Source of the DNA: an uncultured Ectothiorhodospiraceae bacterium
Lineage (GTDB): Bacteria > Pseudomonadota > Gammaproteobacteria > UBA9214
Assembly (NCBI GenBank): GCA_947259415.1
Contig: CAMYMI010000010.1
Span: 1-60,546, forward strand
Length of the DNA: 60,546 nucleotides
Direction of reading: 5' to 3'
Below the pieces are notes generated by a model. The model worked only from the letters and a program-made list of their open reading frames with translations. It made no database searches and was not told the DNA's origin. Below, in pieces: positions 37,135 through 45,266 of this stretch (within the stretch, counting starts at the first letter, position 1; every line of letters begins with the position of its first letter). The position numbers were made by a program, and so were the translations under genes.

Positions 37135-37164
37135 CGTTACGTTGCACCAGCAACCAAAAAGACC

Positions 37165-37785
37165 ATGATCGGAATCAACCCAGGCTGGCCTGCACTTACA
37201 CTCCTGTTGGGCCTGACCATGTTCTGCCCGGGGCTCCTTGCCGACTATACAAGGGCGTTGTATGCCTATAATCACTACGATTACGACACCGCCCGCAAGG
37301 AATTCACCCTGATCGCCATGAATGGCCACAAGGATGCCCAATATTATCTTGGCGAGATCTACGAGGGGGGCGTCGGTGTGCCGGCCGATTACAAACGGGC
37401 GTTCGACTGGTACGAGCAAGCCGCACAGCAACAGCATGCCCAGGCCCAGTCCCGGCTCGCAACGCTTTACCTCACAGGGCGGGGTGTCGAGCAGGATAAT
37501 ACCGATGCCTTTGACTGGTTTCTCCGTTCGGCGGAGAACGGCTACCCGTTGGCCCAGTATGAGGTGGGCATGATGTATTCTCGCGGGAAGGGTATTCCGC
37601 TGAACAGAATCAAGGCCTACAAATGGCTGACGATCGCCGCGTCCTACGGTGACCCCGAGGCTATGACGGTGCGCCGGCGGGTCTCTGATGGCATGACCTC
37701 GGCAGATATCACTGTCGCAACCCGGATGGCCAGCGACTGGGAGCGCGAACGGGAACTAAAACTCCAGACAAGTGAATTTCGGTGA
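37165..37785 (+). CDS. Secreted Sel1-repeat protein
   Basis: A 206-residue protein with a signal peptide (about residues 1-26) and four or five Sel1-like repeats of about 36 residues, such as 'AQYYLGEIYEGGVGV', 'AQSRLATLYLTGRGV' and 'AQYEVGMMYSRGKGI'. These helical hairpins bind partner proteins. It follows the thioredoxin gene by 30 bases and is probably in the same ECF-driven transcript. The partner is unknown. Confidence 0.85.
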   Translation: MIGINPGWPALTLLLGLTMFCPGLLADYTRALYAYNHYDYDTARKEFTLIAMNGHKDAQYYLGEIYEGGVGVPADYKRAFDWYEQAAQQQHAQAQSRLATLYLTGRGVEQDNTDAFDWFLRSAENGYPLAQYEVGMMYSRGKGIPLNRIKAYKWLTIAASYGDPEAMTVRRRVSDGMTSADITVATRMASDWERERELKLQTSEFR

Positions 37786-37866
37786 CCCTGGCCGGTCAGG
37801 ATTGTGTCACCGTTATCCGTTCACTGGCCCAGTTTGGGTATCCCGATAAAATTTAATGATAAAAAT

Positions 37867-37894
37867 GGAATAATAGAGGCAGGATCAACGTCCA
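37867..37894 (+). promoter_or_regulatory. ECF-type promoter 5 (before secreted DsrE protein 2)
   Basis: GGAATA (37867-37872), 16 bases, CGTCCA (37889-37894). The leader to the ATG at 37999 is about 100 bases. The porin and small protein genes downstream have no separate copy of the motif and may be read from here. Confidence 0.73.
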
Positions 37895-37998
37895 AATAAT
37901 AATTGAGCATCAATGTATCCAATAATTATGGTGGGGCAGCGGGATTGGCCGAAGTGCGCGTCAACTCTGTTTACTTAATATTAAGATCGGAGGAGAAC

Positions 37999-38511
37999 AT
38001 GAAACGATTGTATTTAATTCCCCTGTTATCGCTTGGTCTGGCTTTCGTCCTGAGCTCGGCAGGATTACAGGCGGCAAAATTAGACAAGACGCCGGAAGCA
38101 TCCGCTGATCTATTTCATCCAAAACGCGTCACCAGCATTCCGCAAGCACCTGAAGACAAGCCCTTCGCAGAACATGCGGTGGTATTCCATATATCATCGG
38201 GTGATGAATTTGCACAAAAACTGGTCCTGAACAACGCCCAGAACCTGCAACGCTTTTACGGGCCCGACAAGGTCCAGATCGAGGTCGTTGCCTACGGCCC
38301 GGGTCTCCGCACCCTGTTCAGGGAAAACTCCCAGGCCGGTCGTATCAAGAACTTGGCAGACAGCGGTATCGAATTTACGGCTTGCGCCAACACCATGCGC
38401 AACATGGGCCGAGATACGCCTTCCCTGCACAAGGTCGCCAAGGTGGTACCGGGGGGCGTGGTGCGCATTATGGAATTGCAGGAGGCCGGCTGGACCTATA
38501 TCCGACCGTAA
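37999..38511 (+). CDS. Secreted DsrE-like protein 2
   Basis: The 170-residue paralogue of the protein at 34381 has a signal peptide (residues 1-25), a 30-residue linker and a DsrE-like domain with Cys129 in 'FTACANT'. Its end, 'LQEAGWTYIRP', nearly repeats those of protein 1 (LQAMGYTYIKP) and of the anti-sigma sensor (LQQGWVYIRV). GGAGGAG upstream (37989-37995) fixes the ATG at 37999. It may bind the same ligand as the sensor, or compete with it. Confidence 0.82.
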   Translation: MKRLYLIPLLSLGLAFVLSSAGLQAAKLDKTPEASADLFHPKRVTSIPQAPEDKPFAEHAVVFHISSGDEFAQKLVLNNAQNLQRFYGPDKVQIEVVAYGPGLRTLFRENSQAGRIKNLADSGIEFTACANTMRNMGRDTPSLHKVAKVVPGGVVRIMELQEAGWTYIRP

Positions 38512-38598
38512 AGAAAAGCTTTTGGGAGATGACGGTCGCGGTGCTGCAGGCCGGTTAGGGATTAAACTTTTTTGACTTTCACAAGTAAGGGGGGAGTT

Positions 38599-40188
38599 AT
38601 GGCTAGGCCACGCAAATGGTTCGCCAATCTATTGGTGGTATCTGGGTTAATACTGGGTCTCACGGTCATTACCGGCACGGCGCAGGCCGCCAACTGGTTC
38701 AAGCTGAGAGGTACCGAGCCGGGTGGCACAGCGCACACCCTGCAGGTATGGGGTTTCCTGCAGCCGACCTGGGCCAAGGATTTTAGTGACCCGATATCCG
38801 GTGCAGTTGGTGGATTTGCGCCAGCAAATGGCAGCATGCAGGTACCGGGTACCATCCCGCCGGATCGTACCGAACGGGAATCGTTTTACATGCGCCGGGC
38901 GCGTATCGGTATCCGCGGTACCATGTTGCCGATCAACAACGATATCGACTATTTCATTCTCACCGAGTGGGGTCAGAATGGTATTACCCGTTCTGACGGC
39001 GGCGCAAAGCTACTCGATGCCTCGGTCACATTAAATCAGTTGTCACGTGGAATAGATGATGACGGTCTGGCCAACCTGGGCGCCCGCCTCCGGATCGGTC
39101 AGTTCCTGTTCTCGCAGACTTCACAGGCACTGTCTCAATCGACACCGGGCCGACGCGTGCATATCTTTATGCCGGAGGCCACTTTTGCCCACGCCATTGG
39201 CCGCTATGCCACCGATAACGGCGTGCACAACTGGCCCGAGGATGAGACCGGTGCGAACGGCGCGCGCGATGTCGGCATCGAGCTGTTCGATTGGGTAGAA
39301 TTCAAGGACCCGATATTCGGAGGCGGCGGGCCTCTGGAATTCACCTACTCCCTGGGACTGGGTAACGGGGACGCCATCGGCGAGCTTGACCGCGACGGCA
39401 ACTACCGTCAGTACTACTGGTTGTCACTGGCCAAGCTGTTTGACAAAACCCGCGGCTCGCGTCGACACGATATGATGATTTACGGCTGGTATCAGAAAGG
39501 CGACATCCTGTTTAACAACGATATCGATGACGATGGTCTGCTCGACAATGTTCCCGGACCACTTGGCGGTGATTTGAGAGCTGGAAATATCGCAGCCGAT
39601 CCGGTCAGTCCAGGTAACCGTGTGGTCAAGAATGGCAATGAAAGGGATATCGAACAGGAATACTACGGTATCGGTTTTGAGTATTTCGACAAGCCTTTCG
39701 ACAACCTCGGCCAGATCCGTTTCGAGGCTGAATGGCAGAAACAGAAAGGCCTGACCTTTGACGGTGCGCGCACGCCGGACGTAAATCAGAATAACGCCCT
39801 GGGCGGGTTCGACAGTATCCTGTACGATACCGATGGCGAGAATGAGGGCTGGCATGTTGATGTCGGTTACGATATTCATCAGCATCTGGGTTTGAAGAAT
39901 CGTACCACTATCAATCTGCGTTACGATGAGTTCACACGAAACGATGGCAACAGTATCGGTCCCAATGGGATAAATGCCAGGGAGGTCGAGTTTAAGACCT
40001 GGACCACCACGGCGGAGTACTTCTTCCACAAGAAGGCGCGCGCGACCCTGACCTACCAGTTCCGTGATTTCGATGCGGACGCGCGGGATGGTGGTTTCAA
40101 AACCAACGGTAATGCAGTGCTTGGTAATATTGACGACCGTCTCGGTCTGCAGTTGACCTTCATCTACAAGAACGTCCTGTTGAGATAA
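38599..40188 (+). CDS. Outer-membrane porin, phosphate-selective porin-like
   Basis: A 529-residue protein with a signal peptide (about 1-30) and alternating amphipathic strands across the length, for example 'RRARIGIRGTM', 'YGIGFEYFD' and 'TTTAEYFFHKKARATLTYQF'. This fits a 16-18-strand barrel of the OprO/OprP-like type. It ends in Arg, not the usual aromatic residue. GGGGGGAG precedes the ATG. It lies 87 bases after DsrE protein 2 without a visible terminator, so it may share its ECF promoter. The substrate is unknown. Confidence 0.75.
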   Translation: MARPRKWFANLLVVSGLILGLTVITGTAQAANWFKLRGTEPGGTAHTLQVWGFLQPTWAKDFSDPISGAVGGFAPANGSMQVPGTIPPDRTERESFYMRRARIGIRGTMLPINNDIDYFILTEWGQNGITRSDGGAKLLDASVTLNQLSRGIDDDGLANLGARLRIGQFLFSQTSQALSQSTPGRRVHIFMPEATFAHAIGRYATDNGVHNWPEDETGANGARDVGIELFDWVEFKDPIFGGGGPLEFTYSLGLGNGDAIGELDRDGNYRQYYWLSLAKLFDKTRGSRRHDMMIYGWYQKGDILFNNDIDDDGLLDNVPGPLGGDLRAGNIAADPVSPGNRVVKNGNERDIEQEYYGIGFEYFDKPFDNLGQIRFEAEWQKQKGLTFDGARTPDVNQNNALGGFDSILYDTDGENEGWHVDVGYDIHQHLGLKNRTTINLRYDEFTRNDGNSIGPNGINAREVEFKTWTTTAEYFFHKKARATLTYQFRDFDADARDGGFKTNGNAVLGNIDDRLGLQLTFIYKNVLLR

Positions 40189-40227
40189 CGGGCTGTGTCT
40201 GAATACTCTAGAAATGAGGAATCAATT

Positions 40228-40599
40228 ATGAAGGGAAGAACCAAAGCATTAGTTCTGGCCGCGGCATTGATAGGCAGCAGCGGGCTTGTGTGCGCTCAGG
40301 AAGATGCCTATATGTCGGGCATGAGCAAGACGATCGCTGACCTTAACGCACTTTACGCCAAGGCCAATGACAAAACTATTCCGCAGGGCGAGGCCGAGCA
40401 GGCCAGACTTGCGGCCTTTGCAATGGCCCGTGAGGCACTGGCGTCCATGGATAAACGCTTCGATACCTTGAAAGGCATGGAAGGGGCTGCTTTAACGCCG
40501 GCTGAAACCTTGATGAATATTCACATCATGACAATGTTGCTGGATATGATGGCCGCGGAACACCTGCCCCACAAGGACAGGTGGTCGTACACGGAATAA
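40228..40599 (+). CDS. Small secreted helical protein, unknown
   Basis: A 123-residue protein with a signal peptide (about 1-23, ending VCA) and a mature part that is almost all alpha-helical, rich in Ala, Met and Leu, with no Cys after the signal. No family is recognised. It begins 39 bases after the porin stop and ends just before a strong terminator, so it is probably the last gene of the DsrE2-porin transcript. A periplasmic helper of the porin is possible but unsupported. Confidence 0.7.
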   Translation: MKGRTKALVLAAALIGSSGLVCAQEDAYMSGMSKTIADLNALYAKANDKTIPQGEAEQARLAAFAMAREALASMDKRFDTLKGMEGAALTPAETLMNIHIMTMLLDMMAAEHLPHKDRWSYTE

Positions 40600-40624
40600 T
40601 CATTAACCTGATTACTGGAATAAT

Positions 40625-40655
40625 AAAGGGGCTCATACGAGCCCCTTTGTTTTTT
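40625..40655 (+). terminator. Rho-independent terminator closing the DsrE2-porin transcript
   Basis: AAAGGGGCTC / GAGCCCCTTT, a perfect 10-bp stem with loop ATAC, is followed by GTTTTTT. Confidence 0.92.
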
Positions 40656-40822
40656 AAACAGTATTAGCCATTTAAATGCAGTCCTGATATAAACTGGCTG
40701 GTGTAGGTGTGAAGTACAAATTGCCCGGGTTTCACTGCGCTGCAGCCGGGCTATTGAAGTTGAGCGAATGCTTATCTGGTTGATCTGGAATTCTGTTACG
40801 TATTCTAAAATGAGAGCTCCGC

Positions 40823-42301
40823 ATGACCGCATTAAAATGCTGCATATCCCCGCTGTTCACCTTTCTCGTAGTCGTAATAATTTTGCCGTCGACATTGTAT
40901 GCCGCCCGGCCTGACCGCAGCCCGGGGATCTTTATCCCGGAACAGAAGAATACCGACACCACAAGCTTCACCGGAACGCGGTGGATGGAGACTGCGGTGG
41001 GTGGCTCGCTTGAAGTGGCTGCAAGCACAAATGAAACCTGGGAGGCCCTTGACCAGGCATTAAGCAGTTTCGGTATCAAGGCGCTGAACAGGGATAACGA
41101 GAAGGGTGAGTGGCTCACTGACTGGGTTGTCTGGAAATACGACAGCAAAACGGGTGCGGCACGCAGCAAACCGGGGTTTGGTTTTGGCAGCCGCAGCCTT
41201 GAACGTCACCGTTTCCTGTTCCAGGTCAGGCCAGGTCAATCACCCGGGCATTCTGTCATTGTGGCACAGGACAGACAACGCGAGCGTGAGGTGGACCTTC
41301 ACCCGGACAGTGAATATTCCTGGCTTGAATGGAAAGTCCGGGAACCCCAGCAGCAGGCCGCTGACAGCTTTCTCAAGCGCCTGCAACTGCCCGTTGAATC
41401 CGCGTTGAATACCCGTTTTGTCGGCAGTGCGGACGTCACCCGGACAACCACAGGGGATACCGTTGTTGTTGAGGATGCAGCCGACACCAGCGCGGATGTT
41501 GTCCTGATCCGCACCCCCGTGCCCGAAGCCGAGGTGGTGAAACCCGCCACCGTGGTTACAGAACCGGTGAAACAGCTGATACCCGATCCACTCCCCGGTC
41601 CGGAATCAGCTGGTGCCCGTATCCAGGAGCAGAAACCCGGGGCAACCGCCGTCATCCCCAGCGGACGACAGCCCGAGATTGCAACATCGCAACCGCCGAT
41701 TCAACCGGCAGATGTACCGCCGATTGAGCCAGAACTGCAGCCTGAACCATCCGTAACAACGAGGGTGGTTCCCGGAGCCGAAAGCCCGGTTAAACCACCT
41801 GTCTCGAAACCAGTGGCCCAGCCGACAGCCAAACCCCGACCGGAAGCAGTCAAACCGGATGCACCCGTCAGGCTCGCAGCAAACGGCCTACTGGTCCGCA
41901 CATCACCGGCGGTTACCTGGCCGGCCCTGCTGAAGTCGCTGGATGATCAGGAAATTATCAGGGACAGCGAGGATGGTGAACAATACCTGTTGACGACCGA
42001 TTGGATCGGTGCCAATTATGATCGCAAGAACCAATTGCTGGTCATGCAGTCAAAAGAAGGGCCAGTCTGGGGGTTTGGCCTGTTCGGCAAGGGCATTGAA
42101 AGGCACCGGTTCCAGGTGGTTGTGGTGCCGGCCAATCAGGGGACGCGATCGATCATCTATGCCTATCACATCGTCTCACAGGAACAGGTCGACAGCACCC
42201 CCGATTCCTCTCAAACCCGGCTGGAATGGGAAGACCGGGATACCAGCCCGGATGTAGCGCTGGCGTTTCTGCGCCAGCTTCGGATTGTTATCCCGCATTG
42301 A
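40823..42301 (+). CDS. Secreted protein with two BamC/NlpB-like domains
   Basis: A 492-residue protein with a signal peptide (about 1-27) and two similar domains (about 45-195 and 350-490) joined by a Pro/Val/Glu-rich linker. Both domains carry the pattern 'W-x-x-L ... W ... Y-D ... F-G-F ... E-R-H-R-F-x-x-x-V ... L-E-W', as in the helix-grip domains of BamC. No lipobox is seen, unlike true BamC. It may be soluble or envelope-bound, with a role near outer-membrane assembly; that is inference. The next gene starts 38 bases on. Confidence 0.65.
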   Translation: MTALKCCISPLFTFLVVVIILPSTLYAARPDRSPGIFIPEQKNTDTTSFTGTRWMETAVGGSLEVAASTNETWEALDQALSSFGIKALNRDNEKGEWLTDWVVWKYDSKTGAARSKPGFGFGSRSLERHRFLFQVRPGQSPGHSVIVAQDRQREREVDLHPDSEYSWLEWKVREPQQQAADSFLKRLQLPVESALNTRFVGSADVTRTTTGDTVVVEDAADTSADVVLIRTPVPEAEVVKPATVVTEPVKQLIPDPLPGPESAGARIQEQKPGATAVIPSGRQPEIATSQPPIQPADVPPIEPELQPEPSVTTRVVPGAESPVKPPVSKPVAQPTAKPRPEAVKPDAPVRLAANGLLVRTSPAVTWPALLKSLDDQEIIRDSEDGEQYLLTTDWIGANYDRKNQLLVMQSKEGPVWGFGLFGKGIERHRFQVVVVPANQGTRSIIYAYHIVSQEQVDSTPDSSQTRLEWEDRDTSPDVALAFLRQLRIVIPH

Positions 42302-42339
42302 GGCACCAAATGCATACTGCCTGTATCAGGAGAACCGTT

Positions 42340-42669
42340 ATGAAAATGCGCACCTGTAAACCACTAGCACTGGCCGTTGGCACCTGTCTTATGGGCAGCC
42401 TGGCCGGTTATTCCATCGCTGATACCCAGCAGAATCCATTCGTTCTGTCACCGCTTTCCAGCGGATACATGGTTGGTCAGGCAGATAGCCAGAAAGCCGA
42501 ACAGGAAGGCAAGTGCGGCGAGGGCAAATGCGGCGGAGGCAAGACTGAAAATGAAGCGGTCTGTGGCATCTACAAGGTTGGCAGCGTGCATACCGATGAT
42601 TCCAAGGTCGTGGATGGCATGTGCGGCGGGCATCGACCCGTTGAAATGCTGTGTGGTGGGGCACGCTGA
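42340..42669 (+). CDS. HvfA-like Cys/Gly-rich peptide precursor
   Basis: This 109-residue protein has a leader with signal character (residues 1-27), then 'NPFVLSPLSSGYMV', then two EGKCG units (56-65) and further cysteines at 75, 95 and 105. The leader and EGKCG repeats closely resemble HvfA-family precursors, whose cysteines are turned into oxazolone/thioamide groups by the DUF692 enzyme HvfB with HvfC, giving copper-binding peptides. No HvfB or HvfC gene is in the window, so it would be an orphan. The segment after residue 70 (MCGGHRP, LCGGAR) is unusual. AGGAGA at 42328-42333 supports the ATG at 42340. Confidence 0.65.
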   Translation: MKMRTCKPLALAVGTCLMGSLAGYSIADTQQNPFVLSPLSSGYMVGQADSQKAEQEGKCGEGKCGGGKTENEAVCGIYKVGSVHTDDSKVVDGMCGGHRPVEMLCGGAR

Positions 42670-43021
42670 AGTCCACGTGCACTTAACCAGGGCAATCACA
42701 GTCAGCAGGCCGCATTCCGGTTCGAAGCGACAGGGATGCTTCGAAACAATAGCCCATTTTCTGTGCTCACTATCTATACTATTTATATAAAGACATGCGA
42801 CTTCTATAGCCCGTTATTCGCTATTAGATAAGCATGACCTATGTTGGATAAGCATGGCTTATGAAAGCCAGTCCGATCTGACTAATGCTTTTGTACTATG
42901 GCGGAAGCCCGCTTTATCGTCTAATTAAAGTAGTCTGTAGTCTAGGGAATCGGAATTTAAAATGGATTGGTAGCTACTCTAATTCTCTGTAACCACCAGA
43001 ATTCTGGGGTAGGAGTTTATT
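42670..43021. other. Non-coding interval with hairpin and tandem repeat
   Basis: No gene is seen. TTCGAAGC (42721-42728) and GCTTCGAA (42738-42745) make an 8-bp hairpin that may end the previous transcript, though without a T-run. Two related 20-base units stand in tandem at 42826-42865 (each AGATAAGCATGRCYTATG-like, 15 of 20 identical). The remainder is AT-rich and may be the promoter of the small secreted gene. Confidence 0.5.
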
Positions 43022-43318
43022 ATGAAAGGGTTAACAGCGTACTTAGCCAGCATCATCGCCGGTATCGCCCTTTCGACAGGCGCAGTATTTGCTGCTGAAG
43101 AGGCGGAAATCACTGATTACCTGGGGCTGCCCGTATTCGAGGAAGGCATTGATACAGCGATGCCGCCTCAGGTCGGATCCCAGGATGCGTCCATTTTCAG
43201 GTCTGCTGGCCGCGGCTGTGAAGACATGCCGGGTCATGATGACTACGATGGCGCAGCAACAATCAACTGCGACAGGCCGGCCACTGAAGTTGAGTTGGAT
43301 TGGTCATACCTGTACTGA
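43022..43318 (+). CDS. Small secreted acidic protein, unknown
   Basis: A 98-residue protein with a clear signal peptide (1-24, cut at VFA-AEE) and an acidic mature part with two cysteines (GRGCEDM and INCDRP) that could form a disulfide. It ends in 'DWSYLY'. TAGGAG at 43010-43015 supports the ATG. No family is recognised. It is preceded by 350 non-coding bases. Confidence 0.65.
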   Translation: MKGLTAYLASIIAGIALSTGAVFAAEEAEITDYLGLPVFEEGIDTAMPPQVGSQDASIFRSAGRGCEDMPGHDDYDGAATINCDRPATEVELDWSYLY

Positions 43319-43378
43319 GAGGCTAAACGTAACCAGATCGAAGCCAATAGGTTAAATTTAATACAGAACGGCCTATTA

Positions 43379-43410
43379 TTCTGCCCGGGTCATAAAAAAC
43401 CTGGGCAGAA
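43379..43410. terminator. Bidirectional hairpin between convergent genes
   Basis: TTCTGCCCGGGT / ACCTGGGCAGAA is a 12-bp stem with one G-U and an A-rich loop, placed between the small secreted gene and the leftward serine hydrolase. The T-run is in the loop on the minus strand, so intrinsic termination is plausible but not typical. Confidence 0.5.
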
Positions 43411-43415
43411 CTGCA

Positions 43416-45218
43416 TCAGTAGGGCAGTTTCCGGGCGATGTAACCCGAATAACGAATCCGCTCTTCCCCGTTGTCGTCATGGAACACGTGGAGGGTATCG
43501 CCGCGGGTGCGCCCAAGCCCGAGTATCACGGCCTCGTTTTCAGAAATATGTTGTATCGGGACCCGGACGGTATTGTTTGACAGTAGTGGCAGGCGGTAAC
43601 TGATACCCAGCATGCCCTTTACATGCCAGATTTCAAGGTCCTGGAAAGGGAACCCGGCATCAGGGTTCAATATCTCGTATTTGCCAATGCGTGCCTCCCA
43701 GTCCAATGGCACGAATTCCGGATTCACCTTCTCACCCAACAGGGCAATCTCACCATCCCGACGGGCAATCATGACATCCCTGCCGGCTATCGAGCGCGTG
43801 GCAAACTGCAAGTCACCGAAGACCTGATACTCCGGTGGCAGCATGTTTATCGAGTCCCTGTTCAGACCGAACCAGGAGCCTGGCAGCGATACCAGGTCGA
43901 GTTTCTTGTCGATGATGCAGGCACACATTTTCTCATCATCCGGGTGCATTGCGATCATGCCGAGTTCAGTGGCATATTTACCCGCTGAGTCGACAGGCAC
44001 AAATTCATCTTTCGGCTGGACCATTAAAGGCTGTTCTGCGAGCTGACCGGCGCCAGAGTCTGGTTGCATCACACTTTTCAGTATTTCCTCTGCCAGTCTC
44101 GATATGACCTGTCTCGAGTCGCTGGTGTTGGTCATGATTACAATACCCAGCTGCTGTTCGGGTAGCATAATCATCTCACTGTTGAACATCACCGTGGTAC
44201 CACCGTGGCGGACGACCGTTCCGGCACCGGGAATTGTGTTGTCTTCGATGAACCACCCAAGACCCACGCGAACATTCATATCCAGAGGAATGTCCGCATT
44301 CTGAATCTCCAGCATTTCACCAACCGATGTTGATGAAAGGACCTTGTTACCTTTAAATGTCCCCTTGCCCATGTGCATCATCAGGAAATGCGACAGGTCG
44401 AGCACATTGCTGTACAGCGACATTGCGGGAAGATCGCGTATCGGTAGGAGAGGCATCGACTTGTTTTTCTTGTAGCCGGAAGCGAGCAGTGGTTCCAGCT
44501 CGGGTGGCAGTACAAAGGCAGTATGCTTCATACCCAGAGGCCCGAGTATATTGGTATCCATATAGGCCTGAAATCCCTGCCCTGAGACTTCCTCAACCAT
44601 ATGCCCCAGCAGGGTGTAGCCGACATTGGAGTAACTGTAGACAAGATCCGGCGGAAATGATGTATATTCGTCGCCCAGCCTGTGCGCGACCCTGGTAAAT
44701 GGCTCGTTCGTCCACATGCCCTTTGACAGGTCGGTCGGTAGTCCTGAATGATGGGTAAGCATGCTGCGCACAGTGATGGGCTGGGCCGTTTCATTGAAAC
44801 GGCTGCGTGTCGAAAACCCCGGAAGATAGGCGAACACTGGCTGGTCAATATCGATTTCGACCTGGTCTTCGAGTTGCATCACAGCAGTCGCCGTGAACAG
44901 TTTCGCAAGCGAACCGGCCCGGTAGATTGTCTCGGGGGATGCGGGTATCTTCCGGGCGACATCGGCATAGCCGAAACCTTCGGCCCAGACGACCTCCTGC
45001 TGATGAACCAGCGCGACACTCAAGCCCTTGATGTTGTATCGACGCTGTGTCTGTTCGATCAGTTCTTTCGTTGCCGCCGGGATTGTACGGTTGTCGTGGC
45101 GCAGGATATCATTCACCCCTGCCAGGGCAGGGGTGGAACACAGGGCCGCAACTGAAAGCGTCAGTGCAAGCAACGACCATGTTGTGGATATATATAGTGT
45201 GCCGGGCATTGGTTTCAT
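43416..45218 (-). CDS. Periplasmic serine hydrolase, class C beta-lactamase/PBP-like
   Basis: The 600-residue protein has a signal peptide (about 1-33). The catalytic domain carries Ser103-x-x-Lys106 in 'GSLAKLF' and Tyr196-Ser-Asn in 'YSYSNVGY', the marks of the AmpC/DD-peptidase/EstB family. The C-terminal about 200 residues form an additional beta-rich domain, as in family members annotated DUF3471 or lipocalin-like. The substrate could be a peptide, ester or D-amino-acid amide; resistance is not implied. It is leftward and divergent from holB. Confidence 0.85.
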   Translation of the reverse strand: MKPMPGTLYISTTWSLLALTLSVAALCSTPALAGVNDILRHDNRTIPAATKELIEQTQRRYNIKGLSVALVHQQEVVWAEGFGYADVARKIPASPETIYRAGSLAKLFTATAVMQLEDQVEIDIDQPVFAYLPGFSTRSRFNETAQPITVRSMLTHHSGLPTDLSKGMWTNEPFTRVAHRLGDEYTSFPPDLVYSYSNVGYTLLGHMVEEVSGQGFQAYMDTNILGPLGMKHTAFVLPPELEPLLASGYKKNKSMPLLPIRDLPAMSLYSNVLDLSHFLMMHMGKGTFKGNKVLSSTSVGEMLEIQNADIPLDMNVRVGLGWFIEDNTIPGAGTVVRHGGTTVMFNSEMIMLPEQQLGIVIMTNTSDSRQVISRLAEEILKSVMQPDSGAGQLAEQPLMVQPKDEFVPVDSAGKYATELGMIAMHPDDEKMCACIIDKKLDLVSLPGSWFGLNRDSINMLPPEYQVFGDLQFATRSIAGRDVMIARRDGEIALLGEKVNPEFVPLDWEARIGKYEILNPDAGFPFQDLEIWHVKGMLGISYRLPLLSNNTVRVPIQHISENEAVILGLGRTRGDTLHVFHDDNGEERIRYSGYIARKLPY

Positions 45219-45266
45219 GCGAAGCCTATCTTCAAGTGTGTTCTTTTATGCATGCGTATTTTTATA

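Noticed and set aside
40618-40645. Sixth GGAATA site upstream of the BamC-like gene
   Set aside because: GGAATA is present, but 16 bases on the sequence reads GAGCCC, not YGTC. It overlaps the terminator stem.
42340-42669. Metallothionein
   Set aside because: There are too few cysteines and no CxC clusters; the leader and EGKCG units fit the HvfA family better.
43416-45218. Acquired beta-lactamase
   Set aside because: The SxxK and YSN motifs are shared by many peptidases and esterases. The 600-residue length and extra C-terminal domain do not fit AmpC.
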